Assembly: GCA_021927905.1 (NCBI GenBank)
Contig: BLLK01000068.1
Coordinates: 1 to 64,000, forward strand
DNA: 64,000 nt
Source: Chaetoceros tenuissimus
Taxonomy: Eukaryota > Bacillariophyta > Thalassiosirophyceae > Chaetocerotales > Chaetocerotaceae
Reading direction: 5' to 3'
The position numbers were made by a program, and so were the translations under genes. The notes under the pieces were generated by a model. It was not told the origin of the DNA. It was given only the letters and a program-made list of their open reading frames with translations, and ran no database searches. Shown in pieces: positions 1-11,292 of this stretch. Every line of letters starts with the position of its first letter. Position 1 is the first letter of the stretch.

Positions 1-3000
1 GGTTGAGGGGAGTATGGAACTTCTTCCCATAGTTCTATCAATGATGAAATAAGATCCACAGAAGTGGTAGAGGATTTCAGATGAAAGCGTTTAAGATGGA
101 GACACTCGACTGCACTATCATTATCACTGACTGAAATGATGGAAGCTTGTGTTGGCTGTAATAGGGGAGTTAGAGCTTCTATACAGTTGACAATACCCAC
201 TAGGGATCCTATTTCACCTCTGTAGGAGTTGAGATCTTTTTCTAATCCTGGTATGTAGCCGCCTCCTTTAATCCACTGCATGCCATCCTGGGAGCAGATG
301 ATCCAACCGCTTGTACAGATATTCATATGTTCAAAGTATGAGCCATCACCTACACAAAGGGCAGTGCCATCCGCTATGTCCCGTAGTAAAATATCTATAT
401 CATCACTCATCTTGATAAATTGACACAAATACGGAATACGTGGCAAGTAGATGGTGTAACGTCCCAGCCTCATTGTTTCTCTGTTACTATTCAGGAGGGT
501 GAACACGGAAGAGGTCTGAGTGACATGTGAGAATTCTCCATCGTATTCTACTGTCACTCTTTCAATTGTATTTGGGTCTGGGTGTTGTGCTGCATTGTGA
601 TCTGTAGTAAATCTCGTTCGGCTTTGGAGATGTTGACTATAAGAGAACCAATTGTCATCTTCCCGGTATAAAAGGCGAGTACCATCCCTCGTGCGAAACC
701 AATTCCATTGATCAATCCAATCGGAAGCTGATTCAAATTGCCATTGATAAAGAGTGTGATACATGTTAATGCCTTGGGGAAAGATCATATGCATTGCTTT
801 AATCCAGACTTTATAGTCTTTTGATCAAATATCATGTTTTTCAGGCCAGTTGAAGTTATTCCTGTCTCCTTCAAAGACTGAGCGATGCAAAAACACAGGA
901 TCTATCTGTCTACCGTCTGCAGTTGTAATATCACTGATAGTAATTACACCATGTGACATACGAACTTCATTGATTTTCCTCATCTCACCTTTTGTCAAGG
1001 GAAGAGTGGATACGACATCCATTATAGCTTTATTCCCTTGCCGTTTTCCTTTCAGTTCAAAGTGTTTAGGACAAATTTGAATATTGTTCTTGACAAGGAA
1101 AACAGCTGTGTAATATAGCCAGGAATGAGGGGAACACCATTTCAAAGCCTTCTTTAGAGTTGATAACGTCCAGATTGATCCAAAGAGACCTGCTTCAAGA
1201 ACAAATTGCTCAATATTCAATTGAAGTAAAGATGTAGTTGGTGATTCTTTCCATGTATGCATTACCAGAGCTGAAACTTTAAGGACCCCCGATTGCTGGA
1301 ATATGTTCATAGCGCCTGCTCCAAAATATGCTGAAGAAGTCTGACGGAAAATTCTGCGCAGTGTTGAGCTGTAGCCTGACTTTTGGCAAGCAAGCTTTAT
1401 GGCTGGGGCAAAAATCTTGGTACATTCCTTTTCCGTAAAAGTATGTGCCAATAGGATATACTCTATTTGTTTTGTGATTGTAATTTGGAAGGTGTGCCAT
1501 ATTACCTCTTGAGTACAGGATCCTGCTCGAACTAAACTAGTCCATTCAGCCACTTTTTTCTGAAGAATCTCGATTTGAGTAGATCTGTCGCCATTCATAG
1601 CCATCCACACTCCAAGCATCTCTGCAGCTTCCCTACATTGAAGATTGTCCAATGTGCATCTGTTGCCGTTCTTGTTGAGGACTGATAGCTCTGCATCTCC
1701 AATATCTGGGTCGAAGGCTTTCCACTTTCCCTTTTCTTTACGATAATCGATAATATAAAAGTAGGATTTATTGGTTTCAATAGCTCCTCCAGTTACTGCC
1801 ATTAGGTCTCTCCATTCATCTAGAAGCATTTGGGTCTTTTCTAAGACGTTGTCAGCATCTTTTCCTGATTGAATTAGGTCAGCATCATCAACGAAGGCAA
1901 AGCCGACCAGTTCAAACAATTCTTTGGATAGACACATGCAAAAGCTATCACAGAATCCCTTGTCCCGTAAGATACTAAAGATAACTGAACTGAGTATCGC
2001 CCATATGACTGGCCCAGCTGCGTTTCCTTGAAGGACACCTTGTGGAGCATTCTCCCATTGTGCATAAAAGTCACCTCCATAGGTAGTATCTGAATCACCG
2101 TATCCTGTTCTAACTTTATGCGTCATCCTTTGAATGCTGTCAAACATAGCAAAGATAGTTGTCTTTTTAAGTCCTAACCTGAGCAGAGCTAATGCTGCTG
2201 CCGTATGAACAATCCTATCATAACAACCTGCGAGATCCGACATAGCTAAGGAAAAACATTTTCTTTCATATTGTCTGGCGTTTACTGTGAGTCTTCTATT
2301 CAACGCGTGGTCTTTGCAATCCCTACCTGGACGACCATACTGCTCTTGAGCTACTGAGTTAGTCTGCAATGCCACTTTAATAGCTTGTCTCTGCAAAGTT
2401 TTATTATGCTGATTCATTTCAGTGTCAAGGAGGCCCAGTGTACGTTGTTTCGACAGATCAAAGTTCATAGCCTTTTTCAGAATCATTAAATCGATACATT
2501 CTCTCCAACGTTTCGGAGAATATCCTGAGACAACAGGTATTTCCGAGCGCATATATAGGACTGAGCAGACATAATCATTTTGGATACCTGCTTTATAATA
2601 ACCCATATGTTGATTGGCACTGTTGGTCTTTTCTTTCCTGATTTTCCAAGCTTTGATATAAGCAAGAAAAGAGCCTTCAGATCCGGAGCTGGCAGATTAT
2701 CAACTCTTTTGCAGTATCGGATGAAATCTTTCATGGCTTCTGAAGTGTCTGGGGGAAATTCAAACGAGCCATCTAACACATTGTCTACCTCAGGTCCTTC
2801 ACCGTATTTGCCTAGTTTCTCAAGGAATTCTCGCTGAAGAAATTCTGTGCCTCCTTCCGTTTGATGGTATTTTCTCTCATTTTCATGGATGATCAGTCTT
2901 TCTACATCATCTTTGGCGGTATACTCTCTGATGTTACCCTGATGATCTGTAACTTGAACCTTGGTAGTGGCTCCAGAAGATATTTTATTCAACATATACC

Positions 3001-4597
3001 TTGAAGCACGAGCAACATCCCTTTGTTCTTCTCTTTTCAACCGCATTCTTATGTGCTTCGCTGCTGAAATATTACCTCTGGCTGCAAGGGCATTGGCTAG
3101 ACTCAACCTATGGGAAATATGGAAAGCTTTGGCGTTCTTCTTAACCTGTTTCAGAGTCTGCTCTGCCTCCTTTAACTTCTCTTGGATTTGTTGAATGGAA
3201 AGCATCTCATATTTAATTCCCAATCTTTTTTGTATGTTAATTAGGTCTCTTGCCGAGATAGTTCTGCGATTGTCTTTGGCATACTCCTTACGTTTTTTCC
3301 AGTAGTCGACCGTATTATAAGCCTTCTTAAGTTCTGGACTGGACTGGTATTTCCCAGTATGTAATTTCCTTCACTTCTTCTCTGCGATTTCTTGAGATCT
3401 TACAATATCTGCGTCTATCTGTTCATAGATTAATGCATGATCGGGCGATAAAGGAAAGGTGGCTTCTCTATAGAGGGTCATTGTTCTGTCATAGATTTTC
3501 AGTTCTCTGAATTCCTTTTCTAATATTTCATTATATTTCTCCACCACTCTTGGATCTTCTAAAATAAGTCTTCTGAATATCGCAGGTACTTGAGCTGGAA
3601 TTTTACATCCAAATAATGTTCTCTTTGGTATGTCTATCCATAAGCCTCTGTGATCTCCTCCTAATGTACCAAATTTGAGAAAACCACATCTATATGCAGC
3701 CATGTGAGGAGGACTGAAGATTGCGTCAATAGGAGAATTATTCAATTTCTTGCATGTGATTGGCAGAGATTCGCAACCGTGTCTTTGACCAATAAGATCT
3801 ACCAAACCTAGGTCAGCCATCCATTGGCGCAGATCATGGTAATCGGCATTGAAATCTCCCATAACAAAAACTTGATGGCCTGCTGCTTTGAGTTTCAGGA
3901 CTGTTAATTTCAAATCATAACCAAACAGTTTGCGAGGAGTATTAGCAGAAGGATGGATATAATCTGGGTGATCTGCCGGATGCTAATGGAGGTGTTTATT
4001 GATATACAAGCGTTGTTTAGCTGAGGTGCTTTGGATACCATATGTATTTTTCACTGGGCAATATACCGTTAAAAAGGTAATCTTCGCATTCATTTTGCCT
4101 GCGAAGGTCATTCCAGACCATCTACCTAAGCCTCTAAAGTCTCTACTTCTGTCTTTCCCATTTTCGAAAGCACAGATATCGTTCATACAAATCATCGCAG
4201 TACCTCCCCATTGCTTGTGAGTAGATGTAGGAATTCTTCTATTATTGGAGACTACAGTTCTTGAATTAGCAGCCCATTCTCTAGCCACCTTCCATAGTTG
4301 ACAATCCGGGTCAACTTGTCTCCAATCCACATTTGTTTCCATCAGTCCTAACAGATCCACCTGTTTTTCTTCACAGAAAGATTTGAGAGTCGTAGTGTTA
4401 TTACTTAAATTATACTTATTTAAATTACCATCGTTTGATATAGGTCCGAAGCCTGAACAGTTGTGTAAGAGGATTCTTACATGATCTTGGTGCTTCTTCT
4501 GAGGTAGTGCATCCCCAGCAATTCCAGTCGCTTTACGATTTGCAGCATCTCTCTCACGACGACAAGGAGATGAAGGGTATAAGGTCCCTCTACTCAT
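1..4597 (-). pseudogene. LINE ORF2: endonuclease - reverse transcriptase - RNase H polyprotein, decayed
   Basis: The first in-frame ATG is at 4597. Endonuclease (EEP family) spans about 4470-3370 with ILLHNCSGFGP, LMETNVDW, GDFNAD and GGDHRGLWIDIP near its end. RT spans about 3220-1000, with FAFVDDADLI near 1890 and PQGVLQGNAAGP near 2030. RNase H lies at about 420-1: the DGS of CVGDGSYFE, the E of SYRGEIG and the D of VSDNDSA are the expected acidic active-site residues. The frame is interrupted by TAG at 3983-3985, TGA at 3371-3373 and TGA at 825-827, each with coding continuing in the same frame, and by one frameshift close to 2606. The 3' end is cut by the window. Known function of the family is target-primed reverse transcription; this copy is dead. 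Confidence 0.85.
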
Positions 4598-5111
4598 GGT
4601 ATTGCTGCGCTGCACTAGTGCAACGTCTTGGGTTGCGTCTTCCTCTTGCAGCAGCAGAAGATTTAGGAGAGCGTTCAGAAGCAGATCTCTTAGAAGTAGC
4701 TGTAGACTTGCACTTTGGTGGAGACTTTGGCGGTGGGGGTACCTCTTCCTCTTCCTCCTCTTCTTTCTCCTCTTCTTCATATTCTTCTCTTGCCTCTTCG
4801 CCATAATCCTCTCCTGCCCCTTCATCGTAGTCATCTTCTTCATCCTCTTCTTCCTCTTCTGAGCTTTCCTCATCACCGCTAAGTTCAATGGCTTCATTTT
4901 CATGAGAATTAAATGGAAGAGCATCTTCAAATTCATCCTCCTCATCCTCTTCTACTTCGTACTCCTCCTGTGCCTTCTCCTCAGAAACAATCTTCTTAGT
5001 GATTTTCTTAGAGTGCTTGGGTTGAAGCAGGGAAGTAGAAAGTAGTTTCCTGCTCGCCTTTCGGACAGCAAGAGTGAAAGATAGGGCCATATCTTTCCTC
5101 ACCTCGGACAA
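4590..5111 (-). CDS. Acidic ORF between LINE ORF1 and ORF2
   Basis: 173 residues. After a basic N-terminus (residues 1-45) it becomes a run of Glu/Asp-rich sequence (about 48-125), then a PPPPKSPPK stretch and a Ser/Arg-rich tail. It overlaps the end of ORF1 by about 100 nt in another frame, and its TAG stop overlaps the ATG used by ORF2 (ATGAGTAG), an arrangement that would suit termination-reinitiation. It may be a true middle ORF, or the N-terminal extension of ORF2 separated by a frameshift. No domain is recognised. The overlap with ORF1 means only one of the two frames is likely coding at 5008-5111. Confidence 0.45.
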   Translation of the reverse strand: MSEVRKDMALSFTLAVRKASRKLLSTSLLQPKHSKKITKKIVSEEKAQEEYEVEEDEEDEFEDALPFNSHENEAIELSGDEESSEEEEEDEEDDYDEGAGEDYGEEAREEYEEEEKEEEEEEEVPPPPKSPPKCKSTATSKRSASERSPKSSAAARGRRNPRRCTSAAQQYHE

Positions 5112-6003
5112 TGACTGGGGTCTTGGATTTTAAACTCATCATGATATCCAGTAGATATCTTTTTGTGCGTCCAATTGTAACTTTGCCGAAAACATTGACA
5201 TCATCCAAATCATAGCTTAAGAGTTTGTCGTTCAAAGCAACTTGGATATTCATTCCATCCAGAAAGGCCTTTTTTCCTTTGGCAGAACTAGCCCACTTAG
5301 ACTTTGAGACATTGACAACTTGCACTCTGCTGCCTAAGAAAAGTTGACTTTTGAAGTAGTTTTCAATGGCTTTCGTGGAGGCCATAGCAGATCTACGCTC
5401 CCCTTCTACTTGAAGAACCTTTTTAAGGGACCAATCAGATACCTTAATCTTTTTCGAAAGAGCTTTTGGACCATTGTAGGTGTTGAACTTGATTCCAATA
5501 GTATCATTGCCCGTAATCTCTTGGAGCATTGTCTTTAGTGCTACAGAGTCTTCAAATTCCTGGCCCAAATTTACTAGGAGACAGAGGATACATGGTTGTG
5601 TGGCATCGGAAGTACAGGAGGAGAGAAGAAGGTGAGTGATCCATCCGCCTGCCGCGGTGCTGCTGAAATCATTAATAGACTCTTGACACATGTCGTCGAA
5701 GAAGCTCTTATCCATTTCAGTATCTTTAAATCTCATGACAAATCTGATGTAGATTGTACGTTCCTGCCCTGCCTCATCCGAAAAAACCTTGTATTCTTTG
5801 AGATACTTCAATTCAATTGCGGTTTTGGCTTCTGCTAGCTTGGAATCAAGTATGGTGTTGGATGCTGCTTTGATATGAAGTTGAATGCGAAGAGTGGAGG
5901 TAGCTCCTTGATTTCCTGCATCCACAGTGTCGTTGTCTTTGAAGTTGTCTGAAGTGTTGTTGCAGAAAAATGTGTCAAAGTACTTAAATGAGAAGATCTT
6001 CAT
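5008..6003 (-). CDS. LINE ORF1 (gag-like), unrecognised
   Basis: Start chosen at the ATG at 6003 (MKIFSFKYFD) because the 144 upstream codons of the same open frame are low-complexity leader rich in Tyr/Leu from a TACCT repeat. The resulting protein is about 331 residues, with no zinc knuckle or coiled coil that I can recognise. It sits where the nucleic-acid-binding ORF1 of LINEs belongs, immediately upstream of the acidic ORF and ORF2, so a chaperone-like ORF1 role is inferred from position only. Confidence 0.5.
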   Translation of the reverse strand: MKIFSFKYFDTFFCNNTSDNFKDNDTVDAGNQGATSTLRIQLHIKAASNTILDSKLAEAKTAIELKYLKEYKVFSDEAGQERTIYIRFVMRFKDTEMDKSFFDDMCQESINDFSSTAAGGWITHLLLSSCTSDATQPCILCLLVNLGQEFEDSVALKTMLQEITGNDTIGIKFNTYNGPKALSKKIKVSDWSLKKVLQVEGERRSAMASTKAIENYFKSQLFLGSRVQVVNVSKSKWASSAKGKKAFLDGMNIQVALNDKLLSYDLDDVNVFGKVTIGRTKRYLLDIMMSLKSKTPVIVRGEERYGPIFHSCCPKGEQETTFYFPASTQAL

Positions 6004-6500
6004 GTTTGGTGGAGAGAAAAGGTAGAGATGATAAAGGTAATAGAGGTAGTAGAGGTAGCAAAGGTAACAAAGGTAGTAATTGTAGTGTTGGTGAGTGGAA
6101 AAGCTTGGAGAAGAGGCTACAAAATTCCATGGATGATGAGTTGGATGTGAATATTTCGAGAAAAGAGGTGCGCATAAGAACCAGATGTTGGATGTGAACG
6201 CACGAATCCGGTCATATTGTTGGAAATTAGCTCGGTGGTCATCATTTTGTCGCATAAATCTTTGTAATATCAAACGATCGTGATTTAAATAGGTATAATA
6301 GAGGTAAGGTAACAAGACTCGCCAAAGGCTGTGAAAAAAAGGTAGAAAGGTAAGTAAGTAATGCAGGTGCTCAGCACCGTGCGGAAGGTAAAGAGGTAAA
6401 TAACTTTTGATATACTGCATATCGGCAAAATTCAATAACAGAAATCGAATCCACAGGTTAATAATTACCAGGGACGGGAGGTAGAGAGGTAGTGCTATTG
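6004..6500. repeat. AGGTA/TACCT-rich low-complexity leader of the LINE
   Basis: Degenerate 9-bp units of the form AGAGGTAGT run at 6011-6082, and scattered AGGTA units recur at 6295-6500. On the LINE strand they read TACCT. They probably form the 5' untranslated leader or promoter of the LINE. No host gene is seen here. Confidence 0.5.
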
Positions 6501-6583
6501 TGTAGCGTAAGTTCGTATTTTTACGTGGTTACATAAGTTTCGCGGAAAAAAAAGTTGCACGCGCTATTTTACTAGCTATTTCA

Positions 6584-6645
6584 GAAAAATCGACAAGAGT
6601 CGATTTTCGTGTAAAACATGTAGGTTGCAATTGATGGTGCAACCT
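6584..6645. repeat. Two adjacent short hairpins at the edge of the fold-back element
   Basis: Hairpin 1 pairs GAAAAATCGAC (6584-6594) with GTCGATTTTC (6599-6608) over a 4-nt loop with one bulge. Hairpin 2 pairs AGGTTGCA (6622-6629) with TGCAACCT (6638-6645) over an 8-nt loop. They lie just outside the outer arm of the long inverted repeat starting at 6648. Confidence 0.6.
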
Positions 6646-6647
6646 GA

Positions 6648-8600
6648 GGGGGTGCACATTAAATCTAGGGTAGCGCTCTGCACATAAATCTCTCCCCCCT
6701 CTCTCCCCCTTTCTATGCATCGGAAATCTCAATCTCTCCAATTTATTTCTTTCTTTTTTTCACATCACCACATCTTTGAGTATTTGTCTACACACTCAAT
6801 GTCAAGGCATAGAACCTACTTTTATAATTATAGTTGCTAACCTCATCATCTTTCTTTATCAAAATGTATGAAAATCTATAACTTTGGGAGGGAAAATCTA
6901 CTTCATTAGATCTGGACAGTGAAATATTTGTTGTTATGATGGCCCGGATGTGTATGTTCATGTTTGTAACAATGAAGAATGATATAGTTTTCTACGTATG
7001 TATTGTTTTAGTACATAATTAACAATGATGTACGATATATGACGTCAAATATTTCTTGTGTATGTACTGTATCTGGGGGTTACGGTAACTCACGTTTTCT
7101 ATTCCAACTAAGAGAAAAGTACTACGTAGAAAGTACGTACAAACTCTATGTAGTGAAATTCAAAATGTTCAGATGTCGATTGAGCTCTGTTGAACTAAAT
7201 TAGGAATACATATATTTCAAGTAGATATTGAATTTGATAGAAAATTGATTTTAAAATACATGTTTTAGAAGAGTTTTTCACCAAGCTAGTAATTTGAAAA
7301 TCCATGCGTCATAATTGGTAAAGGTAGTTGATGATAATCATAAAGTATGTAGTTTGCATGACAAGTTCTGTTTATGATGTTATTTTGAAAGTTGTTCCTT
7401 TTAAGAGGATATTTCTGTAACAGGTGTGTACTTATGAGAACACAATTTCTGTCCATGACAAGACACGAGACGGCACGAGAAGACAAGAGAAGACAAGAGA
7501 AGACAAGAGAAGACAAGAGAAGACGAAATATACAAAATTGTAATATGTTTCTTTTTTCTATAGTTAGAACGTATTTCATTAACTTGATGTAGATCATAAC
7601 ATAGAATGTATAAGATTTATTATTTGAATGTAAAAGGCTTGTAAAATTTACTTCAGAAGTACTCTAGACAATCCAAAAAGTGTTCTTTCAAAGATTGAAT
7701 TTCACCCGTCTCGTGTCTTGTCACGTCATGTCATGTCTTCTCTTCTCTTCTCTTGTCGCCTCTTGTCCTCTCTTGTCTTGTCATGTACAGAATTTGCATA
7801 TGAATAGTACATACCTTTTACAGAAATATCCTCTTAAAAGGAACACCTTTCAAATAACATCGTGCAACAGAACTTGTCGTGCAAACAACATTTCACTAGC
7901 TTTACCTTCTCCAATTGTAACGCATGAATTTTCAAAACACTAGCTAGGGTGAAAAATTCTTCTAAAACATTTATTTTAAAATTATTTCAGTGATTGCATC
8001 TATCCAATTCAATATCTACCTGAAATATATGTATTCCTATTCACTTATTTCAACAGGACTCAATCAACATCTGAACATTCCTCTCTATGTGTGCGTACGT
8101 ACTTTTATACCTAGGATACGATCTACTTATTTTTCTGTAGTTTGGACAAGAAACGTGAGTTACCGTAACCCCCTGTATAAAGTCGACAATGATGTGCGAT
8201 ATATGACGTCGAACAATTTTACGTATGTATTGCAGCAGGTATATTTCATTTGGTCAATTGTATTTCTTTTACTGCAGTTGCATAATAAAAAAAATGGTTG
8301 ATTGTTGGAGTAGTCGACACATTATTTAAGTGTTGTTTCAACTGGACCTAGATGAGTTGAATTTTTAGATTATTAGAAAATGTTTTGGAATTACATGATA
8401 GTACCAAAAGAGTACTTTGTTCCACCACCAGACTTACACAGTATGTATGGTAGTGTATTGCATTTTAGACTTAGAGAAATATTTGTTCGAAACACGAAGA
8501 TAGCTAATGGGAATGAGGTGTCATAATATATAATTCAGAGTCAGTTAGCTTTTGACAGACTTATGTGTAGAGCGCTACCCTAGATTTAATGTGCACCCCT
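6648..8600. repeat. Long imperfect inverted repeat (fold-back element), ~1.95 kb
   Basis: The two halves are reverse complements about a centre near 7624. Outer ends match almost perfectly (6648-6687 against 8561-8600). Inner matches include the block around GGGGGTTACGGTAACTCACG (7074 against 8175), about 7195-7450 against about 7795-8050 (with TTCCTTTTAAGAGGATATTT on both arms), and AGACAAGAGA repeats at 7470-7530 against TCTTCTCTTGTC repeats at 7735-7785. Arms are interrupted by diverged segments (roughly 6690-6990 and 8240-8560), and the segment around GATATATGACGTC (7030, 8197) is in the same orientation in both arms. The central loop is about 150-170 nt. No transposase ORF lies inside, so it is either a Foldback/MITE-type element or an inverted duplication. 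Confidence 0.85.
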
Positions 8601-8722
8601 GATAGTACTTAGGTATGGTATGCTACTAATATATAGATTACAATATTAATCCGATGACTTTCCTGTTCACAAAACTTTTCATAAAATTTTCATATTCCAT
8701 AATTTTTCGGCACACATAAAAA
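8601..8722. other. Upstream region of the FkbM gene
   Basis: AT-rich, about 120 nt between the fold-back arm and the start codon. No promoter motif is recognised. Confidence 0.3.
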
Positions 8723-9790
8723 ATGATTGTCAAAAATCAAAGGAAAAAGAAACGCACTTCAAAAGTAATTGAACAGTTATTCTTGGCGATTTCGTTCCTA
8801 CTGATATTTTTTGTGTTTTACTACAATTTTTCAATAACAAAAGCATCCATACATCAATCAAGTACGTTATACAATCACATCCATCAACTGGATTGCACGG
8901 AATATTATACATTTTTTTTAAGGAGGGAAATTCAAGAAGTGGAAGAACAAAAAGGTTTTGCGAAGGCATATGTAACACGGACAACGTCATCCTATCCATT
9001 TTATTGGTCTACTCATAGCCCTGACCTTGATCCAATACGAAAAACATCTTTTGAGAAGGGAAATTATTATGAGTTTCAATTATCCATGCGAGTGATTGAA
9101 GCTATTGAGGAAGAAAAGAAGAAAAGTGGTAAGGTGATATTTCTAGATGTAGGCGCCAACATTGGATGGTTCTCTCTATTAGCAAGATCTTATGGTGCGA
9201 CAAATGTTTATTTATTTGAACCTAATCCAGTCAATGTTTTAAGAATATGTGAATCATTGACGTTGAACAATTGGAAGGACGACTCTGTACATATAATGCA
9301 AATGGGTGTTGGAAATAAGGATGAAAAGAAGATTCTTCATCAATTCAATCCAAACCCTGGAGCATTTACGTTTGATGAAGTAAGAGTATCAAACTATAAG
9401 GATAAGGAAAAGGCAGTCGGGGAATTTCAAATAAAGAAACTTGATACTTTTGCAGAGGAAATGGGTTGGTTCCAAAGGAAGCAAAGAATTGCTTTTTTCA
9501 AACTTGATGTCGAAGGCTATGAACATGCAGTTATCGAGGGAGCAACAAAATTGATTGAAGCGAGACTTATTCAGTACGTTTCATTGGAATTTGCATCAAA
9601 AAGGGGGTATAAAGAAGTTGAATCAATGATTAAAATATTTTTCGAAAGTGGATATGAGCTGTATATGCATGGAAGAATGAGAGGACCTTCCAACAAGGTT
9701 GAAAAAAAGTATTCTTCATCTTCTGATTTGACGTCTGATGTAATTAACGGTACGATGTATGGAGAGAATTTGCTCTTTAAATTAAAATAA
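8723..9790 (+). CDS. Membrane-anchored FkbM-family methyltransferase
   Basis: 355 residues, single exon. A basic N-terminus (KNQRKKKRTSK) is followed by one hydrophobic signal-anchor (about residues 19-41), giving a type II ER/Golgi topology. The FkbM methyltransferase domain follows: SAM-binding VIFLDVGANIGWF (about 137-149), VYLFEPNP (about 160-167), FFKLDVEGYEHAVIEG (about 258-273) and a C-terminal GENLLFKLK. In the family these are O-methyltransferases acting on sugars or small molecules using S-adenosylmethionine. A lumenal glycan substrate is inferred from the anchor. Start chosen at the ATG directly after AT-rich leader; no upstream in-frame ATG fits. It is flanked by repeats on both sides but is itself intact. 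Confidence 0.9.
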   Translation: MIVKNQRKKKRTSKVIEQLFLAISFLLIFFVFYYNFSITKASIHQSSTLYNHIHQLDCTEYYTFFLRREIQEVEEQKGFAKAYVTRTTSSYPFYWSTHSPDLDPIRKTSFEKGNYYEFQLSMRVIEAIEEEKKKSGKVIFLDVGANIGWFSLLARSYGATNVYLFEPNPVNVLRICESLTLNNWKDDSVHIMQMGVGNKDEKKILHQFNPNPGAFTFDEVRVSNYKDKEKAVGEFQIKKLDTFAEEMGWFQRKQRIAFFKLDVEGYEHAVIEGATKLIEARLIQYVSLEFASKRGYKEVESMIKIFFESGYELYMHGRMRGPSNKVEKKYSSSSDLTSDVINGTMYGENLLFKLK

Positions 9791-9958
9791 AATTTGCAAT
9801 AGTAAATAAGAGCGTTTTTTCCTTTCAACCAGATAAAGTGTTGCAAAGACAATCCTGACAACAGAAGTTAGTCCAACCCGTACTACCTAGTTCGTCAGGG
9901 ATAAACAATGATACGCTATGAGAAAGATTCAAGTTGAACAAATCTGCAATGGATATGC

Positions 9959-11070
9959 TTGCGTAGGAATTTCTGTTTGCAACGAACTCTCATCTCAAGG
10001 CTTTGCCATAAAGTGAAATCGAATCAAGTAGGTTTCAGAATAAGGTACCCTCTGATCACTGAACGATTAGTATTTTACTTCTCTAAACCTATAACAATGC
10101 CAACTACTCCTCTCTGCTCTCTTGCCTCTGCTCACGCTTGTTTTCGTGAACAAGCCGCCTCCAATGGTGAGTTTACTACTCCTTTGTGTCCTGAGTATCA
10201 ATTGGAGGGGAGAGATCTGGAGATGCATTCGGTTGCTCCTGCTATCAAGGTAGGAACCAAGGTTGCCTATGTTCGTGACCCTTCTGGCGTATGCCTAACA
10301 TACATAGGAAGTGGTAGTACATTGTGCCTTAATGCACATGACTGCCCTATTGGTTAACATATCATGTTCTCAACGAATTGCTTTGAATCAAAGTTCCCTC
10401 ATTTTGAAAGTTATTGGCGTTGAAGATACCGTAATTGCGTATTCTTCTTTTCAAGTGAGCTACAGAGGAAATGATGGAAACTTAGTTACAAAGCTTGTTG
10501 CATTCATTGGCAACTCTAAGGAAGAAACTCAGGCATTTGTGTTGGATGAAGAAGTCATTTTCAAAGAGTTAAAAGGAGTCAAGTTGAAGAAGATTGATTA
10601 ATTGCAATTCTGCTGAGGAGTTCAACAAAATCAAGAAGGATGGTAATCGAGTCGTTGCAACCTTGAGAAACTGTTGTGTTGTTAGGAAAGATCTCCTCAA
10701 AAAGATCACTTCAGAGGGAGCGAAATCGATTGACGAAATGGTCATGGTTGTGATTAGTTTTTGTTTTGACCACAAGATTGATGAAGATGGAGACGAGGTC
10801 TGGGAGCTTATCAAGTGTGGAGTAGGAGAATCTCTAGAGGTCCTGCATCACCTTTGCTCCTTCGTTTCCAATTCGATGGAAGGATGTATCTTGATGCCTT
10901 GTTTCCCAGGATCTGTCGAATTCAAAGAAGCCACTCGCAAAAGGATTCAATTTTTTTAAACAATGAGGAGAACCTTGAAAGTACTGGAGCTGTGCCAATC
11001 ATTCATGCCTTAAGGAAAACAACTGAGGCCATAATGGCATCTCTCTCATCTACTACCAAAACAAAGTTAA
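9959..11070 (+). pseudogene. Decayed unrecognised coding remnant, left part
   Basis: Protein-like stretches in all three plus frames (for example KVGTKVAYVRDPSGVCLTYI near 10240-10300, KVIGVEDTVIAYSSFQVSYR near 10410-10470, and EFNKIKKDGNRVVATLRNCC near 10625-10680) suggest one former gene that is now scrambled by several frame changes. It is cut at 11070 by the gypsy element and resumes at 16342. I do not recognise the family. It could be a host gene or the gag of another retroelement. Confidence 0.5.
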
Positions 11071-11292
11071 TGCCTAAGATATCTATTAGTGGGTAAGTTA
11101 ATTATGATTAGATTAGCTATTTAAAAAGAGTTCGTTGTGTTCTCAACAGAGAGCACAACGCTTCTCAAAAGATTTGCTTCAACAAGACTCTATCGCTGAA
11201 GGGGCTATTGTAGCATAAGAATATAGCCTAGATCGTGGCACGATCAGGTCATTTAGCCGATTATAAATATCCATATCAGAGTATCTACGGCA
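11071..11292 (-). repeat. Gypsy LTR (3' in element orientation)
   Basis: 222 bp, starts TGCCTAAGATATC and ends ATCTACGGCA. It matches 16121-16341 with very few differences. Target duplication GTTAA lies just outside. Confidence 0.93.

Larger units (their letters stand above)
1..6500 (-). mobile_element. LINE (non-LTR retrotransposon) with EEP endonuclease, RT and C-terminal RNase H, incomplete at window edge
   Basis: Read on the minus strand the order is a repeat-rich leader, a gag-like ORF1, a very acidic ORF, then one long ORF2 frame with apurinic-type endonuclease, reverse transcriptase and RNase H. No LTRs are seen. The RT carries the FVDDAD catalytic box and the PQGVLQGNAAGP motif typical of LINE RTs. 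The 3' end lies beyond the left edge, so tail and target duplication cannot be judged. The 5' boundary is uncertain: the TACCT-rich leader fades near 6500. ORF2 carries three in-frame stops and one frameshift, so this copy is not active. Clade is not assigned; presence of RNase H suggests an R1/I/Tad- or algal-type lineage rather than L1. Confidence 0.85.

Noticed and set aside
1-4597. Reading the in-frame TGA codons of the LINE as selenocysteine or a variant genetic code
   Set aside because: A TAG and a frameshift occur in the same frame, the positions are not catalytic, and host genes here use TGA as a stop.
6004-6435. 144-codon N-terminal extension of LINE ORF1
   Set aside because: Tyr/Leu-rich translation of a TACCT repeat; a better start is at 6003.
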